64,000 nucleotides of DNA from Latescibacteria bacterium UBA6620. GTDB taxonomy: Bacteria; Latescibacterota; UBA2968. The position numbers and the translations under genes were made by a program. Shown here in pieces: positions 7,721 through 16,163 of this stretch; position 1 is the first letter of the stretch; every line of letters begins with the position of its first letter. Under the pieces are notes generated by a model. That model saw only the letters and a list, made by a program, of their open reading frames with translations, was not told the DNA's origin and searched no databases. Location: NCBI GenBank assembly GCA_002433075.1, contig DJHM01000033.1, positions 1-64,000 of the forward strand. Reading direction: 5' to 3'.

Positions 7721-9946
7721 TCAAATGGCGTCAATGATCCCGTTCAACGTTGTGCACGGGCGCATGGCCGCGCTCATCTTCTCCGTCTCCGGGTAGTAGT
7801 ATCCGCCGATGTCCACTGCGGGCCCCTGGACGTCGTTCAGTTCGTCCACGATTTTCGCTTCGTTGGCTGCCAGTTCCTTCGCCACCGGCCCGAACTGAGA
7901 TTTCAGGGCCTCGTCCTCGGACTGTTCGGCCAGGGCTTCCGCCCAGTACAAGGCCAGATAGAAGTGGCTTCCCCGGTTATCCAGTTCGTGCACCACTCGC
8001 GACGGTGATTTTCGCTCGACCAGGAACTTCGCCGTGGCCTGGTTCAGTGCCTCGGCCAGGATCTGCGCGCACTTGTTGTCCGTTTTGTGGCCCAGGTCCT
8101 CGAGCGAAACGGCCAGCGCCAGGAATTCGCCCAGCGAATCCCACCTCAGATGCCCCTCCTCCACGAACTGCTGCACGTGCTTCGGAGCCGATCCTCCTGC
8201 CCCCGTCTCGAACAGGCTGCCGCCTGCCAGCAGCGGAACGATCGACAACATCTTGGCACTCGTACCCAGCTCCAGGATCGGAAACAGGTCGGTGAGATAG
8301 TCACGGAGGACGTTGCCCGTCGCAGAGATCGTGTCTTTCCCGTCGCGTGCCCGCTCCAGACTCAGCCGCATCGCATCGACCGGTGAAAGGATCTGAACCT
8401 CCAGGCCATCGGTGTCGTGGTCCTTCAGATACCGGTTCACCTTCTCGATCAGATTGGCGTCGTGAGCGCGGTCTCTGTCCAGCCAGAAGATGGCCGCGGC
8501 GCCCGTCAACCGGGCTCGAGTCACCGCCAGCTTCACCCAGTCCTGAATTGGCAGATCCCGCGTCTGACACATTCGCCAGATATCTCCTTCCCCGACTTCG
8601 TGCTCGAGTAGCACTGTGCCCGACCCGTCCACCACCCGCACTCTGCCATTCCCCGCCATTTCAAACGTCTTGTCGTGAGACCCGTATTCCTCAGCCTTCT
8701 GAGCCATCAACCCCACGTTCGACACGTTGCCCATCGTCGTGACGTCGAACTTCCCGTTCTCCTTGTGGAAGTCGATCGTCTCCTGGTAGATACGGGCGTA
8801 AGACCGATCAGGAATCGTGAACTTCGTATCGTGTTGCGCCCCATCCGGCCCCCACATTTGACCCGATTCGCGAATCGCCGCGGGCATGGAGGCATCGATG
8901 ATGACATCGCTCGGAACGTGGAGGTTCGTAATCCCCCGGTCCGAATTCACCATCGCAAGATCGGGCTGGGATGCGTAGGCGGCTTCCACATCCGCTTTGA
9001 TCTCTGCCTGCTGCGAATCGGGCAGACTCGCGATCTTGGCATAGACCTCCCCGATCCCGTTGTTCGGATCCACCCCCAGTTCTTCGAACACTGCGGCATG
9101 CTTCTCCAGCGCTGCACGGAAGTACACGGACACCGCGTGCCCGAACAGAATCGGATCGGATACCTTCATCATGGTTGCCTTGAGATGAAGCGAGAACAGC
9201 ACTCCATTCTCTTTCGCATCTCTCATTTGGGCTTCGTAGAAATCTCGAAGGGCCCCGCAGTTCATCACGGCCGCGTCGATCACTTCATCTTTCTGAACCA
9301 GGGTTTCTTCCTTGAGGACCCTCGTATTCGCGTCTTCGCCCACGAATTCGATCTTCAGTACATCGTCTGACGACACCACCGCAGACTGTTCGCTGGAATA
9401 GAAATCCCCATCCTCCATGTGTGCGACGTGAGACTTCGAAGACGATGTCCAGTCTCCCATAGGATGGGGATTCTTCTGCGCGTACTCCTTGACCGGCGAA
9501 GCCACGCGACGATCTGAATTGCCCTCTCTAAGAACGGGATTGACCGCGCTCCCAAGGACCTTCGCATAGCGATCCTGAACCTCCTGCGCCTCCGGCGAGT
9601 CCGGTTCTTCCGGATAGTCCGGCAGGTTGTATCCCTTTTCCTGCAGTTCCTTGATTGCGGATGTCAGCTGGGGGATCGATGCGCTGATGTTGGGCAACTT
9701 GATAATGTTCGCTTCGGGTGTCTTCGCGAGCTCTCCCAACTCGGCCAGGGCGTCCGACTGTCGCTGCGCTTCCGTCAGATGCTCCGGAAAATTGGCAATG
9801 ATTCGTCCCGCCAGGGAGATGTCTCTCGTCTCGACCGCGATCCCCGCCGCCCCGGTGAAGGCCTCGATGATCGGCAGCAAAGAGTACGTGGCCAGAGCCG
9901 GGGCCTCGTCCGTTTTCGTATAGATGATCTTTGAAGTCGTTGACAT
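7721..9946 (-). CDS. icd: Monomeric NADP-dependent isocitrate dehydrogenase
   Basis: A 741-residue cytoplasmic enzyme of the monomeric IDH-II type. It oxidatively decarboxylates isocitrate to 2-oxoglutarate with NADP in the TCA cycle. Length and blocks match the family: the N-terminal MSTTSKIIYTKTDEAPALATYS, the substrate segment EGNSDRRVASPVKEYAQKNP, HMEDGDFYSSEQS and the nucleotide-binding region WLDRDRAHDANLIEKV. The frame is open further upstream, but ATG at 9946 with GAGG in front gives the canonical start. A near-perfect -10 and an 18-bp palindrome lie about 135-165 bases upstream. The tRNA-Thr follows. Confidence 0.95.
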   Translation of the reverse strand: MSTTSKIIYTKTDEAPALATYSLLPIIEAFTGAAGIAVETRDISLAGRIIANFPEHLTEAQRQSDALAELGELAKTPEANIIKLPNISASIPQLTSAIKELQEKGYNLPDYPEEPDSPEAQEVQDRYAKVLGSAVNPVLREGNSDRRVASPVKEYAQKNPHPMGDWTSSSKSHVAHMEDGDFYSSEQSAVVSSDDVLKIEFVGEDANTRVLKEETLVQKDEVIDAAVMNCGALRDFYEAQMRDAKENGVLFSLHLKATMMKVSDPILFGHAVSVYFRAALEKHAAVFEELGVDPNNGIGEVYAKIASLPDSQQAEIKADVEAAYASQPDLAMVNSDRGITNLHVPSDVIIDASMPAAIRESGQMWGPDGAQHDTKFTIPDRSYARIYQETIDFHKENGKFDVTTMGNVSNVGLMAQKAEEYGSHDKTFEMAGNGRVRVVDGSGTVLLEHEVGEGDIWRMCQTRDLPIQDWVKLAVTRARLTGAAAIFWLDRDRAHDANLIEKVNRYLKDHDTDGLEVQILSPVDAMRLSLERARDGKDTISATGNVLRDYLTDLFPILELGTSAKMLSIVPLLAGGSLFETGAGGSAPKHVQQFVEEGHLRWDSLGEFLALAVSLEDLGHKTDNKCAQILAEALNQATAKFLVERKSPSRVVHELDNRGSHFYLALYWAEALAEQSEDEALKSQFGPVAKELAANEAKIVDELNDVQGPAVDIGGYYYPETEKMSAAMRPCTTLNGIIDAI

Positions 9947-10080
9947 GAGGTTTTCCTCGATGGGGTCGTCCGTCCAGAATGGATCGGTCAGGCCGTCAGT
10001 TCGACCCGTTGCGATGACTCGAAGGCATTCGCCATCAACAGCGAACGTTTGCTGATGTGTCAATTTAGCCACTTTAATCC

Positions 10081-10111
10081 ATTATAAAAGCGAATGATTC
10101 GACTGAATCAT
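10081..10111 (-). promoter_or_regulatory. Putative icd promoter with overlapping 18-bp palindrome
   Basis: On the minus strand TATAAT is at 10086-10081. Directly upstream lies ATGATTC-GACT-GAATCAT (10094-10111), a perfect 7-bp inverted repeat covering the spacer and -35 zone. This is where a repressor or activator would bind. No good -35 is visible, which fits an activator-dependent promoter. The start codon is about 135 bases downstream. Confidence 0.45.
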
Positions 10112-10165
10112 ATTCCACACAGGACTTTAGTCGTTTGGGTCTCACCTGAACCTGGCTTAACATAA

Positions 10166-10194
10166 GAGCGCCGTCCGGGGAAAGGACGGCGCTC
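10166..10194. terminator. Perfect hairpin between icd and the receiver gene
   Basis: GAGCGCCGTCC (10166-10176) pairs perfectly with GGACGGCGCTC (10184-10194) around a 7-base loop. No run of T follows on either strand, so it may be a weak or factor-assisted terminator, or an RNA-end structure, for the minus-strand gene at 10272-10499. Confidence 0.5.
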
Positions 10195-10271
10195 TGGAGG
10201 AGTCACGGTGACCTGGGAGGGGTTGGCCACATTGGGGGTATGTAATTGTATCTTATAACTTTAGGTTTAAC

Positions 10272-10499
10272 TCAATTTCGATCGAATCTCCCGGGTGACA
10301 TGGCCCGGATTCGTCGATTGAGCTTACCCAGGCTGAAGGGCTTCTCAATGTTCTGAAACACGAGATCGTATTGGGTTCCCGACCCCTCGACCGGGCCCGG
10401 CGCGGTCGTTACGTCGAATCCTTCTCCTGACAGGCGATTCGCCAGGAAATCCCGGAGCATCACGTCGTCATCGACGACAAGTACGCAACTCTTTGCCAT
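10272..10499 (-). CDS. Response-regulator receiver protein with an internal deletion
   Basis: A 75-residue protein. The N-terminus is a typical receiver start with the acidic pocket (CVLVVDDDVMLRDFLANRL). The C-terminus is a typical receiver end with the conserved Lys-Pro (YDLVFQNIEKPFSLGKLNRRIR). A receiver is normally about 120 residues; the middle, including the strand with the phospho-acceptor Asp and the Thr/Ser switch, is missing. ATG at 10499 is preferred over 10511 because GGAGGAG sits four bases before it. It therefore probably cannot be phosphorylated. It could be a degraded gene or a small decoy. No kinase gene is nearby. Confidence 0.65.
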   Translation of the reverse strand: MAKSCVLVVDDDVMLRDFLANRLSGEGFDVTTAPGPVEGSGTQYDLVFQNIEKPFSLGKLNRRIRAMSPGRFDRN

Positions 10500-10742
10500 T
10501 TTCTCCTCCATCGGTTCGAATGGAAGCGCGTCATTCGAACCAAGGGCAAAGCCCGTACCAAATCACACCCCCCCACACAAGGGTCTCTTGCAAACGGTTT
10601 ATAAACAGTCAGTTATAACCTATGTGTCGACGATCACACAGGTCGATGGAGTAATAAAAGTACCATTTTCGCGATGGAAGCTGGCACTTTCGACACATCT
10701 CCTCTCATCCGTTCCGACAGGGCTGATAGCCACCCGGTTTCG
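10500..10742. other. Intergenic region with no gene seen
   Basis: Between the receiver gene and the ddl terminator no coding frame is convincing. An imperfect inverted repeat, GGTTTATAAAC...AGTTATAACC, is at 10596-10620, upstream of the receiver gene, and could be part of its promoter or operator. Confidence 0.3.
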
Positions 10743-10778
10743 AAAAACAGAAGGGGCGATCCTTGTCGGATCACCCCC
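10743..10778 (-). terminator. Terminator of the ddl operon
   Basis: On the minus strand GGGGTGATCC (10777-10768) pairs with GGATCGCCCC (10762-10753), with one G-U pair and a 5-base loop. TTCTGTTTTT follows. It starts 27 bases after the ddl stop. Confidence 0.8.
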
Positions 10779-10803
10779 GAAATAACCTCAGGTTCTGCTT
10801 TCG

Positions 10804-11904
10804 CTATCGACTCGTCTTCAGTTTCACGTCGCGTTCGTGTCGGTCGATCGCAAGCTGCACGACACGATCGATCAACACCGAATAAGGAATCCCACTCGCC
10901 TCGAACAGCTTCGGATACATACTGATTCGGGTGAACCCGGGGATCGTGTTGATCTCATTCAGCACGATTCGATCGTCCGGCGTCAGGAAAAAGTCAACCC
11001 TCGCCATCCCTTCGCAGCACAGCACCTGGAAGGTCTCAATCGCCAGATCTCGAGCCCGCTGAGCTTGCTCTTCTGTCAGGTCGGCCGGAATCTCCAGACC
11101 GGCGCCCTGTTCGTCAATGTACTTGGCTTCATACGAGTAAAACTCGTGATGGGGGATCACCTCTCCCGGCACGGACACGATCGGTGACTCGTTTCCCAGA
11201 ACTGCGCATTCGATCTCTCGACCGGGGATGTTCGCTTCCACCACGACCTTCGTGTCGTATCTGAAGGCTTCGTCCAGCGCTGCCTCGTACTCCTCCGCAT
11301 TCGCGACCTTGCTGATACCGACGGACGAGCCGAGGTTGGCTGGCTTCACGAACAGGGGCAATCCCAGATCGTTCGCGACAGACTCGAACCCGACTCGATC
11401 CCGAGTGTGCGTGTAGACACAGCGGAAGTCCCCGATCGGGATTCCCGCGTCTCGCAACAGCCGCTTCATCACGTCCTTGTCCATCCCCACTGCGGATCCC
11501 AGCACGCCCCCTCCGACATACGGAACGTCGAACAGCTTGAGCATTCCCTGTACGGTTCCGTCCTCGCCGTAGGGACCGTGTAGAATCGGAAATACCACAT
11601 CGACCGTGCCCAGATGCGCGTTGTCGGATGTACGAACCAGTTCTCCTCCGCCAGACTCGGATACGAGGGTCACGCGCTGATCTTCACGCCCCTCGAACGA
11701 AGGTAACCCCGCGTCCCCTGACTCGAGTAAGGGGAGCGCTCCGTCGTTCAGCGCCCATCGGCCCTGCTTATCGATCCCGATCAGCACGATCTCGTATTTA
11801 TCCTTGTCGAGCGCGTCCACGATGTTTCGTGCGGACTGAACGGACACCTCATGTTCGGCCGACCGGCCTCCGAACAGCACGCCAAGTCTGATCTTCTTAC
11901 CCAT
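10804..11904 (-). CDS. ddl: D-alanine--D-alanine ligase
   Basis: A 366-residue ATP-grasp ligase that joins two D-Ala for peptidoglycan precursors in the cytoplasm. It shows the N-terminal GVLFGGRSAEHEVSVQSARN, the VFPILHGPYGEDGTVQG block, the GSSVGISKV ATP-binding loop, EIECAVLGN, and the Mg-binding end RVDFFLTPDDRIVLNEINTIPGFT with TRISMYPKL. ATG at 11904 follows GAGAGG by six bases, and the longer open frame upstream is not needed. It is the last gene of a tight set with dedA (30-base gap) and ispDF, and ends at a good terminator. Confidence 0.95.
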   Translation of the reverse strand: MGKKIRLGVLFGGRSAEHEVSVQSARNIVDALDKDKYEIVLIGIDKQGRWALNDGALPLLESGDAGLPSFEGREDQRVTLVSESGGGELVRTSDNAHLGTVDVVFPILHGPYGEDGTVQGMLKLFDVPYVGGGVLGSAVGMDKDVMKRLLRDAGIPIGDFRCVYTHTRDRVGFESVANDLGLPLFVKPANLGSSVGISKVANAEEYEAALDEAFRYDTKVVVEANIPGREIECAVLGNESPIVSVPGEVIPHHEFYSYEAKYIDEQGAGLEIPADLTEEQAQRARDLAIETFQVLCCEGMARVDFFLTPDDRIVLNEINTIPGFTRISMYPKLFEASGIPYSVLIDRVVQLAIDRHERDVKLKTSR

Positions 11905-11933
11905 TAAGCCTCTCGCTGAGAAGGGCCGACAGG

Positions 11934-12599
11934 TCAACTGTCCTCTGGCGATTCACCCGAATCTCCGTCGTTCGACTTTGCTCTGGTTCGCTGCGTGTAC
12001 TTCCACCCGAAGTAGATCGCCGCTCCGGTCGCCGCCAGAATGAGGAGCGTCTGATTGTAGAGGCGCAGCACGTCGACCACAATCTGCCAGTTTTCCCCCA
12101 CCTTCAGTCCGAAGTAGACGAGCAGACTGTTCCACAGAAAGGTCCCGATCGCCACATACAATGTCATTCTGACCGGATGCATGTGGATGATACCGGCCAC
12201 GATCCCTACGAAGGCTCGCACCGTAGGCAGGAACCGGTTGAACAACACGACGTGGCTACCATACCGTTCGAACCAGGATTCGGCCGTCGCCAGATGCGAC
12301 TCGTCGAAGAAGCGTGCTTCAAGCCTGAGAAAAAACTCGCGGCCCGTCGCGTAGGCCACTGTGTAGACGGTCAGGCACCCCGCGGCGCTTCCGACCCACA
12401 TCGCAAAATAAGTGGGTACAACCTCGATCACCCCAATACCTGCCAGATACGCCCCGAAAACGATCAGCGTATCGCCCGGAATGGGCGGGATGATATTTTC
12501 CATGAAGGCGCCCACGAACAGGAAGAAATGGATCCAGTTCGGGGGTGCCGCGCTCAGGTAGACGAGGAAGGCGTCCCACTGCTGTCCGAAATATTCCAT
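11934..12599 (-). CDS. DedA family membrane protein
   Basis: A 221-residue inner-membrane protein of the DedA/VTT superfamily, whose members are linked to lipid-carrier (undecaprenyl phosphate or phospholipid) transport. The family block FVGAFMENIIPPIPGDTLIVFGAYLA lies near the N-terminus, then a half-buried Arg-rich segment with the typical RFLPTVRAFVGIVAG motif, and further hydrophobic helices up to LLILAATGAAIYFGW. ATG at 12599 is directly preceded by an in-frame GTG at 12602, so the start is uncertain by one residue. It sits between ispDF and ddl, consistent with a role in envelope precursor supply. Confidence 0.88.
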   Translation of the reverse strand: MEYFGQQWDAFLVYLSAAPPNWIHFFLFVGAFMENIIPPIPGDTLIVFGAYLAGIGVIEVVPTYFAMWVGSAAGCLTVYTVAYATGREFFLRLEARFFDESHLATAESWFERYGSHVVLFNRFLPTVRAFVGIVAGIIHMHPVRMTLYVAIGTFLWNSLLVYFGLKVGENWQIVVDVLRLYNQTLLILAATGAAIYFGWKYTQRTRAKSNDGDSGESPEDS

Positions 12600-12653
12600 C
12601 ACCCGACCAATCGACAGTCGACCGCAGCCCTCCCGTCGCCCGACGCCCGCTGC

Positions 12654-13826
12654 TCAATCGACAACCGTCACCATCGCCACGGCCTGCGCGGCGATCCCTT
12701 CTTCTCGCCCGACGAACCCGAGCTGCTCCGTCGTCGTCGCCTTGACGGAAACGGCCGACGAAACCACCCCGAGCACCCGCGCGATATTGGATTCCATCCT
12801 TGATATGTGATCTGCAAACCGCGGCCTTTGAGCCATCACCGTGGCATCGACGTTCACCACGGATGCGCCCCGCTCCTTCAGGACCGCAGCTGTGCGGTCG
12901 AGGAGATCCAGACTCGAGATGTCCTTGTAGGCAGGATCCGTGTCTGGAAACAACCTGCCGATGTCGCCCTCGCCCGACGCGCCCAGCAATGCGTCGATCA
13001 CCACGTGGGTGAGTACGTCGGCGTCAGAGTGTCCCAGCAGCCCGCGCTCGAACGGAATCTCCACGCCTCCCAGGATCAGGGGCCGCCCTTCGACAAGCTG
13101 ATGAACGTCGTACCCCATGCCGATTCGGGATGTGGTCGTCGTCCTTCTCCTCCGATTCAGGATGTCTTCGACACGTGCGAGATCTTCGGGTACGGTCACC
13201 TTGATGTTATCCCGGGGCCCTTCAACGATCGCGACCGGGTGTCCGATCCTTTCCACCAGGACCGTGTCGTCAGTGCCTATAAAACCGTCCTCGAGCGCCC
13301 GCGCTTGCGCCTCCCGCAACACCGAAGCCCGAAACGCCTGCGGCGTCTGGACGGACCAAAGATTCGACCGATCGAGCGTTTCTTCCACCTGATCCCCCGC
13401 CACCCGCTTCACCGTATCGGACACGGGCGTCCCGAGAACCGCAGCCCCGGACGCATCTGCCGCACGAACGACACGCGTGATGTCGTCTGGTTGCACGAGC
13501 GGTCTCGCCCCGTCGTGAACGGCAATGACATCGACCTCGGACGGCACGCGATTCACGCCGCAGAGCACCGAATCCTGTCTCTCCTTGCCCCCGGCCACGA
13601 CGTCCTTCACTTTACGACATCCCATCTGCCGCGACAAGGATGCGCACGTATCCAGTCGATCCTCGGGCCCCACGATCACGGTTCCATCGACCGCATCGCA
13701 AGACTCGAACGCCGCCAGCGCGTACGCCAGCACCGGTCGCCCCGTGACCCTCATGAACTGCTTGGGTTCCTCGCCTCCCATTCTCCTCCCCGCCCCTCCT
13801 GCAAGAACAACCCCGTAGCAAGTCAT
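12654..13826 (-). CDS. ispDF: Bifunctional IspD/IspF isoprenoid enzyme
   Basis: A 390-residue fusion for the MEP pathway. Residues 1 to about 230 are IspD, which joins CTP and MEP: nucleotide-binding VVLAGGAGRRMGGEEPKQF, then VIAVHDGARPLV and SVQTPQAFR. Residues about 235-390 are IspF, the MEcPP synthase: RIGMGYDVHQLVEGRPLILGG with metal-binding Asp and His, GHSDADVLTHVVIDALLGA, GDIGRLFPDTDP and the TTTEQLGFVGREEG end. The expected partner IspE is not in the window. ATG at 13826 has AGAGG upstream. It lies 72 bases downstream of queA and leads into dedA and ddl. Confidence 0.95.
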   Translation of the reverse strand: MTCYGVVLAGGAGRRMGGEEPKQFMRVTGRPVLAYALAAFESCDAVDGTVIVGPEDRLDTCASLSRQMGCRKVKDVVAGGKERQDSVLCGVNRVPSEVDVIAVHDGARPLVQPDDITRVVRAADASGAAVLGTPVSDTVKRVAGDQVEETLDRSNLWSVQTPQAFRASVLREAQARALEDGFIGTDDTVLVERIGHPVAIVEGPRDNIKVTVPEDLARVEDILNRRRRTTTTSRIGMGYDVHQLVEGRPLILGGVEIPFERGLLGHSDADVLTHVVIDALLGASGEGDIGRLFPDTDPAYKDISSLDLLDRTAAVLKERGASVVNVDATVMAQRPRFADHISRMESNIARVLGVVSSAVSVKATTTEQLGFVGREEGIAAQAVAMVTVVD

Positions 13827-13857
13827 CGCCCCTCTCCCGCTCTGCCTTTCACCGCTA

Positions 13858-13885
13858 CCCCTTGCACTATGCACTTTGCACTCTG
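13858..13885 (-). repeat. GTGCAAAGTGCA short repeat after queA
   Basis: On the minus strand AGTGCAAAGTGCATAGTGCAAG follows about 13 bases after the queA stop. It is one member of the dispersed TGCA-rich family also seen at 1541-1671 and 15251-15270. Confidence 0.5.
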
Positions 13886-13898
13886 TTCGATTCTCGCT

Positions 13899-14921
13899 CT
13901 ACAGAATCAGCATCGCATCTCCATAACTATAGAAACGATACTCTTCTTCGACCGCCGTTTCGTAGGCTTCGAGCACGAACTCTCTTCCCGCGAACGCGGA
14001 CACAAGCATCAGAAGTGTCGATCTGGGTAAGTGGAAGTTCGTGATCAGCGCGTCGACCGCTCTGAATTCGAACGGCGGATAGATGAAGATGTCCGTCCAT
14101 CCGCTACCTGGCGCCAGCCCTTCCTCGCCGCGGACTGTCTCGAGCACACGAACGGTGGTTGTCCCCACCGCGATCGTCCGCCCGCCCGCCCGCCCGGCGT
14201 CCTGAATCGCACCGACGGCTTCGGTGTCCATCTCATAGTATTCGCTATGCATCCGATGTCGAGTCGGATCGTCCGACTCGACAGGCCGAAAGGTGCCGGG
14301 CCCCACGTGCAGCAGCACCCGCGCCACGCCTACCCCTTGCCTCACGACCCCTTCGAACATGGCTTCCGTAAAGTGAAGACCCGCAGTCGGTGCCGCCACC
14401 GCGCCCGGCCGTCTTGCGTACACCGTCTGGTATCGGTCCGCGTCCTGCGCCTCTTCCGATCGATCGATGTAGGGGGGGAGGGGAACGTGACCGCGACTTT
14501 CCATCAGGGCTTCAACATCTCCGTCGAAACGAAGTCGTCGGTGGCCGTCCGGGAAGACCTCCTCGACTCGCGCCACGACCGGGACGCCCTCGAAAACGAT
14601 CTCCACGCCCTCCCGAAGGCGGCGCCCCGGCCTCACCATCCCCTCCCACGTACCGTCCTCCAGAGGCCGAACCAGCAGAACTTCCACCGCTCCGCCTGTC
14701 TCGCGCCGATGACCGAACAGACGGGCCCGTCGAACTCGTGTTTCATTCACGACGATGCAATCGTCCGTTCGAAGAAACTCGAGCAGATCCCGAAAAAGGT
14801 GGTGCGAGATCTGTCGCGTCGAACGATCCAGCACCATCAGCCTCGAACCGTCGCGCTGGTCTGTTGGACGCTGCGCGATCAGTGAGGGCGGCAATTCGTA
14901 GTCGAAGTCGGAGAGTTTCAC
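13899..14921 (-). CDS. queA: tRNA preQ1(34) S-adenosylmethionine ribosyltransferase-isomerase
   Basis: A 340-residue cytoplasmic enzyme that transfers the ribosyl part of SAM to preQ1 in tRNA to form epoxyqueuosine. Family blocks are clear: LSDFDYELPPSLIAQRPTDQRDGSRL at the start, VVNETRVRRARLFGHR, VPLPPYI, YQTVYARRPGAVAAPTAGLHFT, LHVGPGTFRPV and NFHLPRSTLLMLVSAFAG near the end. Length is normal for the family. The start is GTG at 14921. The terminal part (AYETAVEEEYRFYSYGDAMLIL) is intact. It is probably transcribed with ispDF. Confidence 0.96.
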   Translation of the reverse strand: MKLSDFDYELPPSLIAQRPTDQRDGSRLMVLDRSTRQISHHLFRDLLEFLRTDDCIVVNETRVRRARLFGHRRETGGAVEVLLVRPLEDGTWEGMVRPGRRLREGVEIVFEGVPVVARVEEVFPDGHRRLRFDGDVEALMESRGHVPLPPYIDRSEEAQDADRYQTVYARRPGAVAAPTAGLHFTEAMFEGVVRQGVGVARVLLHVGPGTFRPVESDDPTRHRMHSEYYEMDTEAVGAIQDAGRAGGRTIAVGTTTVRVLETVRGEEGLAPGSGWTDIFIYPPFEFRAVDALITNFHLPRSTLLMLVSAFAGREFVLEAYETAVEEEYRFYSYGDAMLIL

Positions 14922-15029
14922 CAGTCCGTCATCCGATCCCGATACCGGGAAGGCAGGGGGGTACTGATGGAGGTCACTTACAGGAGGAAGATTTTAGCAG
15001 GAGAAAGTGCCATTCGAGCGTACGTGGGT

Positions 15030-15263
15030 TCATCGCTTGTTGAAGAAGTTGAGAATAAGGGTGGCGATCACGCTGACAACAATGCAGGTCACGATGGGGA
15101 AATGAAAAGAATACCCTTCACCCTCGACGTGAACATCTCCGGGCAATCGACCCAGCGGAGTCCGGTCCAGGTACGTCACGCAGAGCCCCCCGATAAACAG
15201 AAGGACTCCTGCGATCATCAACCACTTACCCAATGCCGAGACTTCCCATTTTGCATTCTTCAC
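15030..15263 (-). CDS. DUF2905 small membrane protein
   Basis: A 77-residue protein with two transmembrane segments (WLMIAGVLLFIGGLCVTYL and FPIVTCIVVSVIATLILNFF) separated by the family's conserved short loop GRLPGDVHVEGEGYSFHFP. This matches DUF2905, a widespread inner-membrane family of unknown function. The GTG at 15263 falls inside a dispersed TGCA-rich repeat, so the true start may be a little further in, near LGKWLMIAG. It follows the SDR gene by 12 bases on the same strand. Confidence 0.8.
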   Translation of the reverse strand: MKNAKWEVSALGKWLMIAGVLLFIGGLCVTYLDRTPLGRLPGDVHVEGEGYSFHFPIVTCIVVSVIATLILNFFNKR

Positions 15264-15270
15264 TTTGCAC
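15251..15270 (-). repeat. Short TGCA-rich repeat at the SDR/DUF2905 junction
   Basis: On the minus strand GTGCAAAGTGAAGAATGCAA starts a few bases after the SDR stop and supplies the apparent start of DUF2905. It belongs to the same family as 1653-1671 and 13861-13882. Confidence 0.5.
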
Positions 15271-15275
15271 TGCCC

Positions 15276-16043
15276 CTACCTCCCCATCCACCCCCCGTCC
15301 ACCACCAGAACGTGACCGGTCACATAGTTCGACGCATCCGATGCGAGGTAAACGACGGCCCCCTTGAGATCCTCTGGCAATCCCCACCGATCGGCGGGAA
15401 TCCGTTCCAGAATCTGGCGTGAACGCGTCTCGTCGTCTCTGAGTGCGCCCGTCAGATCGGTTGCGAAGTAACCCGGTGCAATGGCATTCACCTGAATGTT
15501 GTATCGAGCCCAGTCGTTCGCCAGGGCTTTGACCAGCTGGCCTACGGCACCTTTACTTGCCGCGTAGGCGGGCACGGTAATGCCCCCCTGGAACGTCAAC
15601 AACGACGCGGTGGCCACAATCTTGCCCCGCTCTTGATCGATCATCAGCCTCCCGACTTCCTGGGCCGAGAACCAGACCGCGTTGAGATTCACGTCGATCA
15701 CCCGCCGCCATTCCTCTTCGGGGAAATCCTCAGCCGGCGATCGGTAGGTCGTCCCCGCGTTCGCCACCAGAATGTCGACCGAACCCGTCACCTCCTTTGC
15801 TTTCACCACCATGTCCCGGATCGCGACCGGATCTCCCACATCTGTTGCAATGGCCTCGCAGGTCCTGCCCATCGCCCGGATCGCGTCCCGCACCGGCTCA
15901 AGCCGCTCCACCGACCGACTCACCACCACCACGTCGGCCCCCGCTTCCGCCAACCCTTCCGCCATCCCACGCCCGAGCCCCGTACTGGCCCCCGTCACAA
16001 GCGCCGTCTTCCCCTCCAAACTGAACGCCGAAAGCATACTCAT
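15276..16043 (-). CDS. Short-chain dehydrogenase/reductase
   Basis: A 255-residue classical SDR, NAD(P)-dependent. The cofactor loop is TGASTGLG (about residues 18-25), the NAG motif is ANAGTTY, and the catalytic Ser lies in VATASLLTFQGG with YAASK completing the Ser-Tyr-Lys set. The C-terminal YVTGHVLVVDGGWMGR is typical. Similarity in layout to 2-deoxy-D-gluconate/gluconate 5-dehydrogenases suggests a sugar-acid substrate, but this is not certain. It is followed downstream by DUF2905 and lies downstream of a zinc alcohol dehydrogenase on the same strand (about 120 bases), so the two may act on one pathway. Confidence 0.88.
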   Translation of the reverse strand: MSMLSAFSLEGKTALVTGASTGLGRGMAEGLAEAGADVVVVSRSVERLEPVRDAIRAMGRTCEAIATDVGDPVAIRDMVVKAKEVTGSVDILVANAGTTYRSPAEDFPEEEWRRVIDVNLNAVWFSAQEVGRLMIDQERGKIVATASLLTFQGGITVPAYAASKGAVGQLVKALANDWARYNIQVNAIAPGYFATDLTGALRDDETRSRQILERIPADRWGLPEDLKGAVVYLASDASNYVTGHVLVVDGGWMGR

Positions 16044-16163
16044 TTGATCCGGACCTCTTGTTGTTGTCTAGAACAAACCTCACCGAAACACAACAGTCGC
16101 CCGCCGCACGGCTCCGCCCACCGTCCACTTATGGGAACCCCAGCTTGAACAATTGCGGTACGC

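Noticed and set aside
12807..14030. A 407-residue plus-strand frame opposite ispDF and the end of queA
   Set aside because: It crosses two known minus-strand genes and has no domain pattern.
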